Shown: in pieces, positions 10,355 to 20,670 of the stretch
How the letters are laid out: every line of letters starts with the position of its first letter
How positions within the stretch are numbered: the stretch's first letter is position 1
DNA from: Conidiobolus incongruus B7586
Taxonomy: Eukaryota > Entomophthoromycota > Entomophthoromycetes > Entomophthorales > Conidiobolaceae
Length of the DNA: 26,814 bases
Assembly (NCBI GenBank): GCA_000697335.1
Contig: JNEM01015206.1
Location: 1-26,814 of the forward strand
Direction of reading: 5' to 3'
Program-made: the position numbers and the translations under genes
Notes under the pieces: model-generated
What the model saw: the letters and a program-made list of their open reading frames with translations, nothing else
Database searches by the model: none
What the model was told of the DNA's origin: nothing

Positions 10355-13353
10355 TTAGGAGTCTTCTTGTACTTGGAAGTCGGAGGCGTTGATCGATGCT
10401 CGAATAGAGGGCCAGGCGATGACGAGGAATTCTACGGTTGCATTCTTGCGCGCCATGTCGTTGAAGTCCTGCTCGTCCGACTCGCACTTGATGAGCGTAG
10501 GGCCAAATACGACACCAATATTTTTAGGGTTCATCAAATTGGATTGGCTGTTATCCTTGACACGTTTAAGGTGATCCATCATATAGACGAGCGTTTCGCG
10601 ATATCCATTGGGTAACTTGCGAATCGTTTCTATGAATTTTTGGTTCCTCTCATGTTCGTCTCTTAATTCTAAACCATTTGAGATAGATTAACAAGTAAGT
10701 TATGATACTTCAATAAATGATACTTACCGATGACCTGCATCCAGTCGTCATAATAGTCGAACGTGAATAAGGGAATAGGAAGATCGCGGAAGTACTGCTT
10801 AAGGATCGAAGTAACCGCTGTGATATCGGGATACTTGTCAGGATCACTTAGATCAGGTTGCTGGCCCGCAGCCAAATCCTGATGAATCTGTCTCATCTGG
10901 GAACTTGGACCGGATTTTCTGTAGATACCTTCCAGCGTAAGTGCGCGTTTTTCGACAGCTTCAACACACAGTTGAACAATTAGCGGAACTGTTGTACCAT
11001 CGATTTCAATTTGCTTAACGAGTTCAATACCAAAGCAAGGTGCAGTAACTAAAATAATATATCAAATACAATGTAATATATCGAGAAAAATGAAATAAAT
11101 ACCTTGATTATTCATAGGTCTAACAGTTACCGATTCTTCACTCTTACTGACAGTGGAGGAAGCCTCACCTGCAGAATGATAATCATACCCTGGTCCAGGA
11201 CAGTCATGGGGAATACCTCCTGCACATTTATTATGACAATGGTAGCCACACGCTAAAATATACATTAATATGATAACATAGCAAAATGATTATAAATACT
11301 TACCAGAGCATCTTAACTCTTTATTCTGTAAGCTCCACATTTTCTCTCCACAGAAATCGCAGCGAATAGGGCGTATATATGCGTGTGGCATGAGAGCATG
11401 AGGGGTGGCGGTTTTGTCAGTATTATCAGTCGATAAAGAAGGCGTAGATTCAGAATGAACGAGTGGACCAGAATAAGGGTCTAAATATAAATGTAATTAA
11501 TAATCGTATTATTATTATTATTATGAATATGCTGTTGTAATTACTCTTTCCATTTGAATCTTCGTTAGAAGGAATCTTGAAAGCTTTTTTCCAATTAAAC
11601 TTTTGTTTGGCATTTTTAGACTCAGGAGTGGAGTTATTATCTTTGATATTATCATTTAACTTGGGAGATGGTAGGTTAGTGTCGCGGATAGTAATATCAT
11701 CAAGAGCCCTGATATTTTGGAAAATATCTGATTTCATTAAATCTTTGGCTCTTGCATCGAGACTTCTACGAATATTGGTGATTCGGCCTCGAATGTTGGG
11801 ATCAATGCCTGGTGACATTGGTCCAGCCATTTCGAAAGATTCGGTCTTATCAAGTGATTTTGAAGTGACCAGTTTACTTTCAGGTATGCTTAATTGATCT
11901 GCATTAGCATATGTGGCTTTATCTGACTCAGATATGAAACTAGAATCTATAATTTTAGGTGTTGAGTGAGGGCGAGGTACATTAATAGCTTCATCTCTAT
12001 AAATAACATTGTTGTTTGAGTTGGATCTAAAAGAAGTAACAATTAGTTAACTGAATAATTTAAATTATAATATTTGAAAAATAGAATTAAGATGACCATA
12101 ATAATAAAAAGTGCATACCTAAGGGGCGAACTGGCAAAAGATCTCTTGATGGTATTTAGCTCACCAATTTCCTTTTGTAAAGAGGATTTTTGGGCATTAA
12201 GTTGAGCTATTTCATTGTGAAGATTTTGAATAATAGTTTCAAGTTGAGCGGTTTTTGAAGAGGCGTTTAAAACGGATATTTCAGAGTTCTTCTGTTGAGA
12301 TTGCAACTGGGCTAAGGTGGCTTCAGCGGTTTTACGTCTGCTTATCTCTTTGGTGAACTCCTCTTGAATAATTCGTATTCTTTCTGTCGTTTGGTCATTT
12401 TGTAGTTTTAAACGTGTGCAGTTGAATTCACTTTCTACCAATTGCTTTTGAAGTGACTTGATATCAGCCCAAAGTGATTCAACATAGGCTGGAGAACATA
12501 TTTCTTCCGGAATGGAAGAAGTTTTAGCCGGTTCAGGAGCTTCAGTTCCCTTAGGTATTGAAGAGAGTTGAGAATCGATGCTATGTTTGCGACTTGGTGT
12601 GAAATTTACTCCAGTTTGAGGATTAACACCATTAGTTGGAGGTGGATCGTTTGGAGCTTCAGGCTTTTCCTATAAATTTCACAGTCAGAAAATATATTTT
12701 AAATATAGATAGTCATTTACCAATAAAGCTTCAATAGGAAGAGAAGGTAAAGATTTTTCTTGAAATTGGTTATCATGATGTGAAGGCAAAGCGTTTTGTA
12801 ATCTCTTTTGAGCTTCCTTCCTTTCAGCGTAGCAGTTCATACAATAAATACCCTAAAAATAAATTTAATAAACTTGTTGATAGCTTCTTAAAGTAAATCT
12901 ATTACATCGCTCGTTCTTGCTAACAATGTGCCATCTATCTTATTTTTACAGTTTGTACACTTAAAGCAAGATGAGTGATATGATTGGTCGCCTGTAAATA
13001 AATGGATTTAGTAAAGATGAATGAATAACATTAAAAATAATATTGAGTACCTATCATAACAGCTTCATCTGTGATAGGTAAATTACAAATACTGCATACT
13101 TGAGAACAATTTTGACACAACAAGTTCCCATCAGATAATAACAATAAATTGGAATCAGGTTCAATTACATTGCGACATCTGACACAAAGAAAACTACGTT
13201 TAAATTGAATATCAATATTCTTATATTTAAAATTTTATAAAATTAATTTTACCACTGAAGATGCCACATTCCCTGACCCAAAGAAACGACCCTACCTTGG
13301 TCGATTATTAAATTACAACCATGACAAATGGAACGAGGTAAATTTGATTTCAT
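10355..13353 (-). CDS. LIM-LIM-coiled coil-C1-RhoGAP protein, ten exons
   Basis: This is a Rho-family GTPase-activating protein; fungal relatives (Rga type) turn off Cdc42 or Rho1 at polarity sites. Exons are 13353-13253, 13193-13051, 12991-12906, 12852-12721, 12669-12119, 12026-11545, 11480-11304, 11252-11103, 11048-10728 and 10668-10355. The sum of 2457 nt gives 818 residues. LIM1 starts at residue 10 (CHGC, later CFLCVRC and CQNC), and LIM2 follows (CSIC, CFKCTNC, CMNC). A coiled coil spans about 225-330, followed by Ser/Pro-rich linkers. A C1 domain begins near 531 (HAYIRPIRCDFC, then CSACGYHCHNKC). The RhoGAP domain fills about 608-800, with the arginine finger near residue 651 in EGIYRKSG and the NPKNIGVVFGPTL motif. 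Catalysis should be intact. The specific GTPase cannot be read from sequence. One intron (12027-12118) is 92 nt, longer than the rest. Confidence 0.94.
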
Positions 13354-13520
13354 ATTATCTCATTTAATAAATTAAAGTCAAATATTATTACTAATATTAA
13401 AATTTAGTTAAAAGATTAAAGGCTAGAATCGTATTATAATGATGAATAAATAAACAAAAAATATTCTATTTAATCAAGTAAAAAAAATAATAAATTTAAA
13501 TTATTATTATAAAAATCGCT

Positions 13521-13546
13521 TAAATATAAATATATATTTATATTTA
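13521..13546. repeat. perfect 26-nt AT palindrome, with adjacent TATTTA repeat
   Basis: The 26 bases equal their own reverse complement. A TATTTA hexamer continues to about 13558. It lies about 170 bases upstream of the RhoGAP start codon. Made only of A and T, it may be a chance product of a simple repeat. Confidence 0.7.
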
Positions 13547-14053
13547 TATTTATATTTAAACTTGATAAGTATGTATATTAGTAGAAATGAATGAAAAGTT
13601 AAGGTTGAATATTAACAGTAATGAAAGTGATAGATCAATAACAGTAGTGAAAAAGGTTTAAAAATTGAATTTCATTAATAAAAATGGTTGCATATTTATT
13701 AAAATATCGAACAATTTGTTTTATTTGAGGGTTTCTTATTTGGTGACGGATTTTGATTTGCGCATTTGGTCGTAGTGATTATCCCAAATGATCTTATTAA
13801 TTTAAATCTAAGCACTTTTTATCCACAGTTTATGATTATTTTCTCAAGAGGTTGATTTTATGAATTAATTGTGATTGAGTATTCAACACCACTTGGTCAT
13901 TAAGTTATTTTTTAAAAATTATCAATGATTTCAGAAAAATACAATGATAGTTGATTGATTTTTACTTCTTTTAGTTCCTTTTAATCAGATCATATTGAAA
14001 CCATTACTTTCAAGCATTTAATGATTATTCAAATTTCTCAGACAACTATCCAA

Positions 14054-14074
14054 TACATTATACATTATACATTA
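14054..14074. repeat. TACATTA heptamer, three tandem copies
   Basis: Three perfect copies of TACATTA lie in the spacer upstream of STT3. It is a simple short repeat. Confidence 0.8.
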
Positions 14075-15308
14075 TATACATACTAATCAGCAGTGTTGCT
14101 ATAAATCTATTTAAAAATTTCAAATTTAAAATAAATATTAATTGAAATATTAGTTATAACCACATTAATCCTTGATAACCAAAACTCTAGTTTAATTTCG
14201 GATAAAGATCAATATATTAAGCGAATCCTTTCATACAATAAATGTTTAAATTCATATATTTACAATTCAATTAGCACAGTTGTACGTATATATCAACATA
14301 ATTAACTGGTAAAAATTAGTTAAACCTGAATATTTTAATCATAATATTTGTTAAATGTTATCATTTATTAAAATATTAATAATGAATTTATTCTTTGAAA
14401 AATCATGTTTTAGACTTGGTTAATTACTATTATGATTTCATTTTATGCACCAGAAAAGAATTTTAATGATAAAATACTTTAAAATTGTATCTAGTGCCTT
14501 CCTTTATTAACTAATTTGCCATTGATAATAGCATTAACAGTATTTAGTTAATTAATATAATAATTCATATTCTTTTAAAAAACTATGATAAAAACAAGAA
14601 AATACTTAGAATTATAAAACTTTATGATAATTTGTAATTTATAAAATTCATTTTTTATCAGTATTATTTTTCTATAATATTCATTCTTGTAATGATTTCA
14701 AATTGATTGAAAATTTGAACTAAGTTAAAAAAATATATAATCTCATTATTCAATTTGGATCATTATATTTTTATTAAAATGTGAGTAAATTCATGTATAT
14801 ATAACGAAGATATAGATGAAATATTTAAAACTCTATTCAATTTACACTGTTTGTTAAAAATAAATCCAAATATGACTTTAATAGCAATCTCAATCATAAT
14901 TTGAACAAATAAAAAATAAAAAATTGTTAATATGAAAATATTAACTCTTTTGGGATATAATTCTTAAAAAATTATTTGATTTATAAAATTTAATAACCCC
15001 AAGCTTCAGAAAATAACTATAATTTTTATCTTTTATCTATAATGATCAATGCTCATAATAATAAATTTCGAATTTAATATACTATTCAAACCATTAAATC
15101 TCAATTTCAATAATGTTATAATCTTTGTATAGTTGATACTAATAATCTTATAATCTCGTCTCTATAGTAATATCAATTTTGACTTTTTAAAGTAGATTCA
15201 ATGTAGATAATTTTAGGTATGAAAACTTGTTGCATTTTTGTATGTGAATAAAGTATATAAATTAATATAATGATGACTAAGTGATATATATTTTACAATT
15301 ATCTTGAA

Positions 15309-15326
15309 ATATATATATATATATAT
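15309..15326. repeat. (AT)9 microsatellite
   Basis: An uninterrupted AT dinucleotide run lies about 370 bases upstream of the STT3 start codon. Confidence 0.85.
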
Positions 15327-15698
15327 CATTTGCTTGACTGTGATACTAGACGATATATAATCAAAAATCAATTAAATTAAATTAATGAATATTCACCTTC
15401 ATTGTCACATCATTGATTATTAAATTTGGCATGAATTGATTGGATAAATCTGAATTCAATTGCTAAATAAAATAAATCAAAAATAATCGAATTAAATTTA
15501 ATGACGTTGAAAACTAAATCCCATACAAAATTTCAAGAACATATTAATGATATTTATGACTTTTATCAAGTCATTGAAATATTATCAAATTAAGAAAATA
15601 TTTTAGTATTAACAAATATTTAAAATAACAATAATATATTATAATTAACTAACATTAATTCACTGTAATTTTTAACTAAAATATTGAATTGATCCCAT

Positions 15699-17843
15699 AT
15701 GTCTAAACTATCCACCTCACTCCAAGGAGGTTTCTTTAGAGGAATCATATTGGCATTAATCAGTGCTACAGCTTTTTTATCCCGATTATTCTCGGTGATC
15801 CGTTACGAGAGTGTTATTCACGAATTTGACCCCTGGTTCAATTATAGAACTACTCAGCGTATTGCAGAAACTGGTTTTTACGAATTTTTAAATTGGTTCG
15901 ATGACCGCTCATGGTACCCTTTGGGACGGGTAGTAGGTGGTACTGTCTACCCCGGTTTAATGCTGACAGCTAGCTTGATCCACAAAGTTCTAAATTATAT
16001 TAATTTGCCCGTCGATGTGCGTAATGTTTGTGTGTTTTTCGCTCCCGTATTTTCTGCTTTGACTGCTTACTCTGCTTACCTATTCACTTATGAATTGAAA
16101 GATTCCACGAGTGGTTTGTTGGCTGCCATCTTTTTGGGTATTGCCCCAGGCTATATATCAAGATCCGTAGCTGGTTCCTATGATAACGAAGGGATTGCGA
16201 TCTTTTTGCTTGTGTTTACTTTCTACCTCTGGATCAAGGCTGTTAAGATGGGCTCCGCACTCTTTGGAGCTCTCGCTGCCATCTTCTACTTCTATATGGT
16301 TTCTGCATGGGGTGGGTATGTTTATATCATCAATATGATCCCCTTGCATGTGCTTGCTCTTATTCTGATCGGTAGATATTCCAATCGTCTGTATGTCTCT
16401 TACTGTACTTTCTACGTTTTGGGTACTCTGGCATCTATGCAGATCCCATTTGTCGGTTTCCAACCTACTTTAACCAGTGAACACATGGGTGCACTGGGTG
16501 TTTTTGGTCTCTTACAACTTGTTGCCTTCGCCAACCTCTTATCTCATCACATTCCCCAAAAGCAATTCAAGTATATTCTCATTGCTGCGGTCGTTGGTAT
16601 TACTTTAACTGCTTTCGCTCTCCTGGTTGCCTTAACCTATGCTGGAAAGATCGCCCCCTGGACTGGAAGATTCTACTCGCTCTGGGATACTGGTTATGCT
16701 AAGATTCATATTCCCATCATTGCTTCGGTTTCTGAACATCAACCTCCAGCTTGGGGTAGCTTCTTCTTTGATCTTCATGTTCTTATGTTATTATTCCCTG
16801 CTGGTGTTTACTTCTGCTTCAGAGAACTTAAGGATGAACATGTCTTTATTGTCATCTATGCCATTACCGCCTCCTACTTCGCTGGTGTCATGGTACGTTT
16901 GGTTTTGACCCTTACTCCCCTTGTGTGCATCACTGCTGGTGTTGCTATGTCTAAATTAATGGATGCTTTCTTAGCTGACAAAGGACCCATCACCGAATCC
17001 CAAGAGAAGAACAATACTTTATCAGGGTCCTCTTTGCCTCGCATTGGAACGAAACTTTTCGTGAGCTTAACCGGTCTCGCCATGTTAATCACATTCATCT
17101 TCCACTGTACTTGGGTCACTTCCAACTCTTACTCATCTCCCTCTATCGTTCTCTCCTCATCAACCCGTTCTGGAGACCGCGTAATTATTGACGATTTCCG
17201 TGAAGCTTACTATTGGTTACGACAAAACTCTCACCCCGACGCCAAGATCTTATCATGGTGGGATTACGGCTACCAACTCGCGGGTATGGCTAATCGCACC
17301 GTGATTGTCGACAACAACACTTGGAACAATACTCATATCGCCACGGTCGGCAAAGTCTTAGCCTCCAATGAAGATGTTTCTTACGAAATTTTGAGAAAGC
17401 ACGATGTTGACTATGTCCTAGTCATTTACGGAGGTCTCATCGGATACTCAGGAGACGATATCAACAAATTCCTGTGGATGGTACGCATTGCCCAAGGCGT
17501 GTATCCCGATGACGTCAAGGAAGCCAGCTTCTTCAACAATGGTCAGTACAGAATTGATGACAACGCCTCCAAGACCATGAAGGACAGTGTAATGTTCAAG
17601 ACTACGTACTATGGCTACAACAAGCTCTTTGGAGGGAGAGCTGGTCAGGATCGTGTCCGTGGGTCCAGTACTGTGTCCTACGATATTGAACTCCACACAC
17701 TCGATGAAGCTTTCACATCTGAGAATTGGATTGTTCGAATTTACAAGGTGAAGGATTTGGATAATTTGGGACGCAAGATGAAGGATGCTCACGACGTTAG
17801 AAAAGGTAGACCTATTTACAAACCACTTCCAAAACTTAAATAA
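15699..17843 (+). CDS. STT3: oligosaccharyltransferase catalytic subunit Stt3
   Basis: Stt3 transfers the dolichol-linked oligosaccharide to Asn-X-Ser/Thr sequons in the ER lumen, as the catalytic core of the oligosaccharyltransferase complex. The single exon encodes 714 residues, close to the usual 705-718. The N-terminal half is a chain of membrane helices. The first luminal loop carries HEFDPWFNYR near residue 41, with the catalytic metal-binding Asp (D44). A later loop has SVSEHQPPAWG, the SVSE acceptor-binding motif. The soluble luminal domain contains SWWDYGYQ at about 519-526, which reads the +2 Ser/Thr of the sequon, followed by VDNNTWNNTHIA, where family members carry their own conserved glycan. 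All key motifs are present, so the enzyme should be active. It is much richer in GC than the spacers and has no introns. It converges with MLH1, with 259 bases between stop codons. Confidence 0.98.
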   Translation: MSKLSTSLQGGFFRGIILALISATAFLSRLFSVIRYESVIHEFDPWFNYRTTQRIAETGFYEFLNWFDDRSWYPLGRVVGGTVYPGLMLTASLIHKVLNYINLPVDVRNVCVFFAPVFSALTAYSAYLFTYELKDSTSGLLAAIFLGIAPGYISRSVAGSYDNEGIAIFLLVFTFYLWIKAVKMGSALFGALAAIFYFYMVSAWGGYVYIINMIPLHVLALILIGRYSNRLYVSYCTFYVLGTLASMQIPFVGFQPTLTSEHMGALGVFGLLQLVAFANLLSHHIPQKQFKYILIAAVVGITLTAFALLVALTYAGKIAPWTGRFYSLWDTGYAKIHIPIIASVSEHQPPAWGSFFFDLHVLMLLFPAGVYFCFRELKDEHVFIVIYAITASYFAGVMVRLVLTLTPLVCITAGVAMSKLMDAFLADKGPITESQEKNNTLSGSSLPRIGTKLFVSLTGLAMLITFIFHCTWVTSNSYSSPSIVLSSSTRSGDRVIIDDFREAYYWLRQNSHPDAKILSWWDYGYQLAGMANRTVIVDNNTWNNTHIATVGKVLASNEDVSYEILRKHDVDYVLVIYGGLIGYSGDDINKFLWMVRIAQGVYPDDVKEASFFNNGQYRIDDNASKTMKDSVMFKTTYYGYNKLFGGRAGQDRVRGSSTVSYDIELHTLDEAFTSENWIVRIYKVKDLDNLGRKMKDAHDVRKGRPIYKPLPKLK

Positions 17844-18102
17844 GCTTCAAGTTTTATTATTATTCTATAGCAATTATAAATCATATCAAAATTAATATTA
17901 TAATTCTTATATTTTCAATTTTATATATAATATTTTTTTTATTGATAATATTAAACTCTATCCAAAATAATTCATTTTTGAATTTAATGGATGTAATATA
18001 GTCATTTCGATACATTTTTAATACATCCGAGAAAATTAACAAAATAAGATGAAGCTCTATACAAACAAATAATCAATTGATTTTATTGAATATAAAGCAC
18101 AA
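17844..18102. terminator. shared 3' region of convergent STT3 and MLH1
   Basis: These 259 AT-rich bases must contain both polyadenylation regions. No single signal on either strand stands out clearly enough to assign. Confidence 0.4.
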
Positions 18103-20670
18103 CTAACATCTCTCAAATACTTTATACAAATCCTTCAACTCTGCCAGCTGTATAACCTCTTCAGCATGTGATTGAAAAGGTATTCGATTGATCAAATCAC
18201 CCTCATTACTCTCACCCTTGTTCTGAAATTTGTTAAAAGTCTTCTTAATTAATGGAAAGAATTGGAATTGGAGATATTGATCATGCTCAGATTTTAAAGA
18301 TTTAGTAGTTTCGTTAGAAAGGGATATTGGAGAAGGTCGGAGTTGGTAAAGTTCACATAGAGATAGAATCAAAGTGTGGAAGCATCCCTTCTCATCATTC
18401 CAATTAACCTAGTGACAACCGTAATTAATTTATAATTATTGTCAACAACAGTTTCAATTACCTTAGTTGCCAGCTGATAAAAAAATTTCGGAAAGTGCCT
18501 AATTTTGGGTATGTGATTTGGTAACAATTCAGGTATTCCAATCAATTCAAGACGATCATTAATGACTATTTGGAAGTATTCTTTCAACATGTCTTTGAAT
18601 TGAGATAGCTGTGTCATTAAGCCCTAAGAACTGCATCAATATTGGAATATAACATATATTTATAGACTTTTATACTTACTTGGGATAGCGATGGATCAAC
18701 ACTTTGTCTCTCGTTGGTTGGCAATTTTTCTACATATTTATCAAAAAATGCTGAAATTGGAACGGGAGGATCGATTTCGATTAGTTTAAACTGTCCAAAA
18801 AGTTTGAGACTTCGCCAGTAGATTAACCTCTCACTATATTTAAGTAATTAGTATTTTTATAAGAATGAAAAAATTGGAATAAATAGGTACCTCAAATATG
18901 AGTAATTGACCATATATAATTTGGTATCGCATTGAATTAGAGCTGAAGCATGGGGATATTGTAAATTACCTACCCAGATATGATTAGAAATCATATAGAT
19001 CAAATCTATAAGATATTAGCAAATAGATTATAATAATATTCTATATTAAAGAATTACCTGATGATAAATAATTAATAAATTCTTGTGATAATTCTTGGAT
19101 ACTGGTCAACTGATTGGGTGAAATTTCGGTGCAATCTGGAGATGGTTCCCTCAACTTAGGTAATGGTTTACCCGATGCAGTTTGAATATGACGCGTCTTA
19201 GGATCAGTATGGATGAGTTGATACGGTTTGAGTGGTTTTTTGAGCGCTGGACTGTTAAATGTGTCTTTATCACCGTTTTCATACGACGTTGATGGCTTTA
19301 AACTCATAACCTGCGAGTTAATTAATACAAAATATTTTCAAAATAAAAATGTTTGATTTACCGGAGATGGTAATGGATTGGGAACAGTAGTAGTTGAAGA
19401 TTCTAATTGAGATTCAATGGTATTAACTACCCATTTGATCACATCCTCTTCATCCATCACAATGACCTCCTTCTTAGTGGGATGGACATTGACTTCAACT
19501 AAAGTAGGGTCTATAGTAAAATTGAGATAAATAAATGGGTATTGAGTATTTTTAGGTAATAAACTAGAGTATAAAAATTTAATTGCTCTCTTTAATCTCT
19601 CCCACTCGACACATCGATCTATTAATGAATTAAATATTGAAAATTAATAATTGGATAAATATATATATATATATATATAAGGGCTACCATTGATAAAACA
19701 GATCAAATGCATTGATTTACTAGTATAACTTAATTTAGTCGCATATCCTTTAAGCTTGTATCCTCTTTCCATCTCCAACTCTCTATCTTCACCTCCCAAC
19801 GGTAATAAATGTTTGACAATATTGGCACCATATACTTGAGCTATTTTATCAAACTGATTTTTACTGGATGTAGTATGGAGATCAGGAGCTACATTAGAAG
19901 AGCGTTTCAAACTTAAAGATAAGTTTTCATAGTGGTGAATTGCAAAAGGTTTTAGTACATGGAGAATTTTTTGATAGCAGTCTTTGGCATTTCCGATTGA
20001 TGGGCGCCTCATGGCTGAGTTATAGAATATATCTTCTACCTATATTCATTGATTTAGGTCCAAGCGTTGTATTGAATATCCATCTATAATTACCGTGATG
20101 GTTGTACCTTTATTTCCTGCACAAGGTATTGGATCTTTAGATGCGCCAGGTCTGAGAGGTACGAGTTCTCCCATTTCGTAAGCAGCTCTAAAATTAACTA
20201 TTATTACTGCAATAATTTGGACAAAAATATTTAATTACTCAAAAGCCGTATCACTTTGAGCAGTCCTCGTTTTCACTTTCACATGACTAACGTAACTAAT
20301 ACTAGCCAAAGCCTCCCCCCGAAATCCCCTCGTATTCAACTGATTCAAATCTTCATAATTGGCAATTTTACTCGTCGTAAATCTTTGACACAACAGAGGC
20401 AAATCACAATATTGAATGCCGGAGCCATTGTCAGACACCACAATTGATTTCAAACCGCCAGAATTGCAAGTGATTTCGACGCGAGTTGCTCCAGCATCCA
20501 AACAATTTTCAACTAATTCTTTAATACAATGCGCTGGTGTTTGAATTACCTACAATTAACTATTAATATAAAATATTACTGGAAATTTTAAGACCTACTT
20601 CACCAGCTGCAATTCTATTGATAACAGTATCGTCAAGTTTTTTAATACTTGGTAATTGATCCATAATCAT
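18103..20670 (-). CDS. MLH1: DNA mismatch repair protein Mlh1, ten exons
   Basis: Mlh1 pairs with Pms1 (MutL-alpha) to nick DNA after mismatch recognition, and with other MutL homologues in meiosis. Exons are 20670-20599, 20549-20239, 20187-20094, 20039-19688, 19618-19362, 19310-19058, 19005-18891, 18833-18680, 18623-18462 and 18408-18103. The sum of 2076 nt gives 691 residues. The GHKL ATPase motifs are all present: ELVENCLDAGA with the catalytic Glu and Mg-binding Asn, SDNGSGI, FTTSK and RGFRGEALASISYVSH. The transducer domain has VEDIFYNSAMRR and VEVNVHPTKKEV. The C-terminal dimerisation domain ends in LYKVFERC, the FERC end that completes the Pms1 endonuclease site and identifies Mlh1 rather than another MutL paralogue. 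It is shorter than human (756) and budding-yeast (769) Mlh1, mainly in the linker. Two in-frame Met codons (20670 and 20664) are possible starts. Confidence 0.96.
19659..19679. repeat. (AT)10 microsatellite inside an MLH1 intron
   Basis: The run sits in the fourth MLH1 intron (19619-19687), the longest of that gene at 69 nt. Its length is likely to vary between strains. Confidence 0.85.

Larger units (their letters stand above)
13354..15698. other. 2.3-kb AT-rich spacer between divergent genes
   Basis: Upstream regions of the RhoGAP gene (minus) and STT3 (plus) both lie here. No credible ORF, spliced gene or tRNA was seen. It contains a perfect 26-nt palindrome at 13521-13546, a TACATTA triplet repeat at 14054-14074 and an (AT)9 run at 15309-15326. 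Confidence 0.55.

Noticed and set aside
10313-10615. 100-codon plus-strand frame
   Set aside because: It lies opposite the RhoGAP catalytic exon, whose protein match is clear. It is a shadow of that exon.
11577-11897. 106-codon plus-strand frame
   Set aside because: It is antisense to the sixth exon of the RhoGAP gene, which fits the spliced model in phase on both sides.
13521-13546. Transcription-factor operator or hairpin terminator
   Set aside because: The palindrome is pure A/T within a simple repeat, so symmetry is expected by chance. It is kept only as a repeat.
16158-16463. Minus-strand frames across STT3, including 17448-17792
   Set aside because: STT3 is a complete conserved gene on the other strand; these frames show no independent coding signal.
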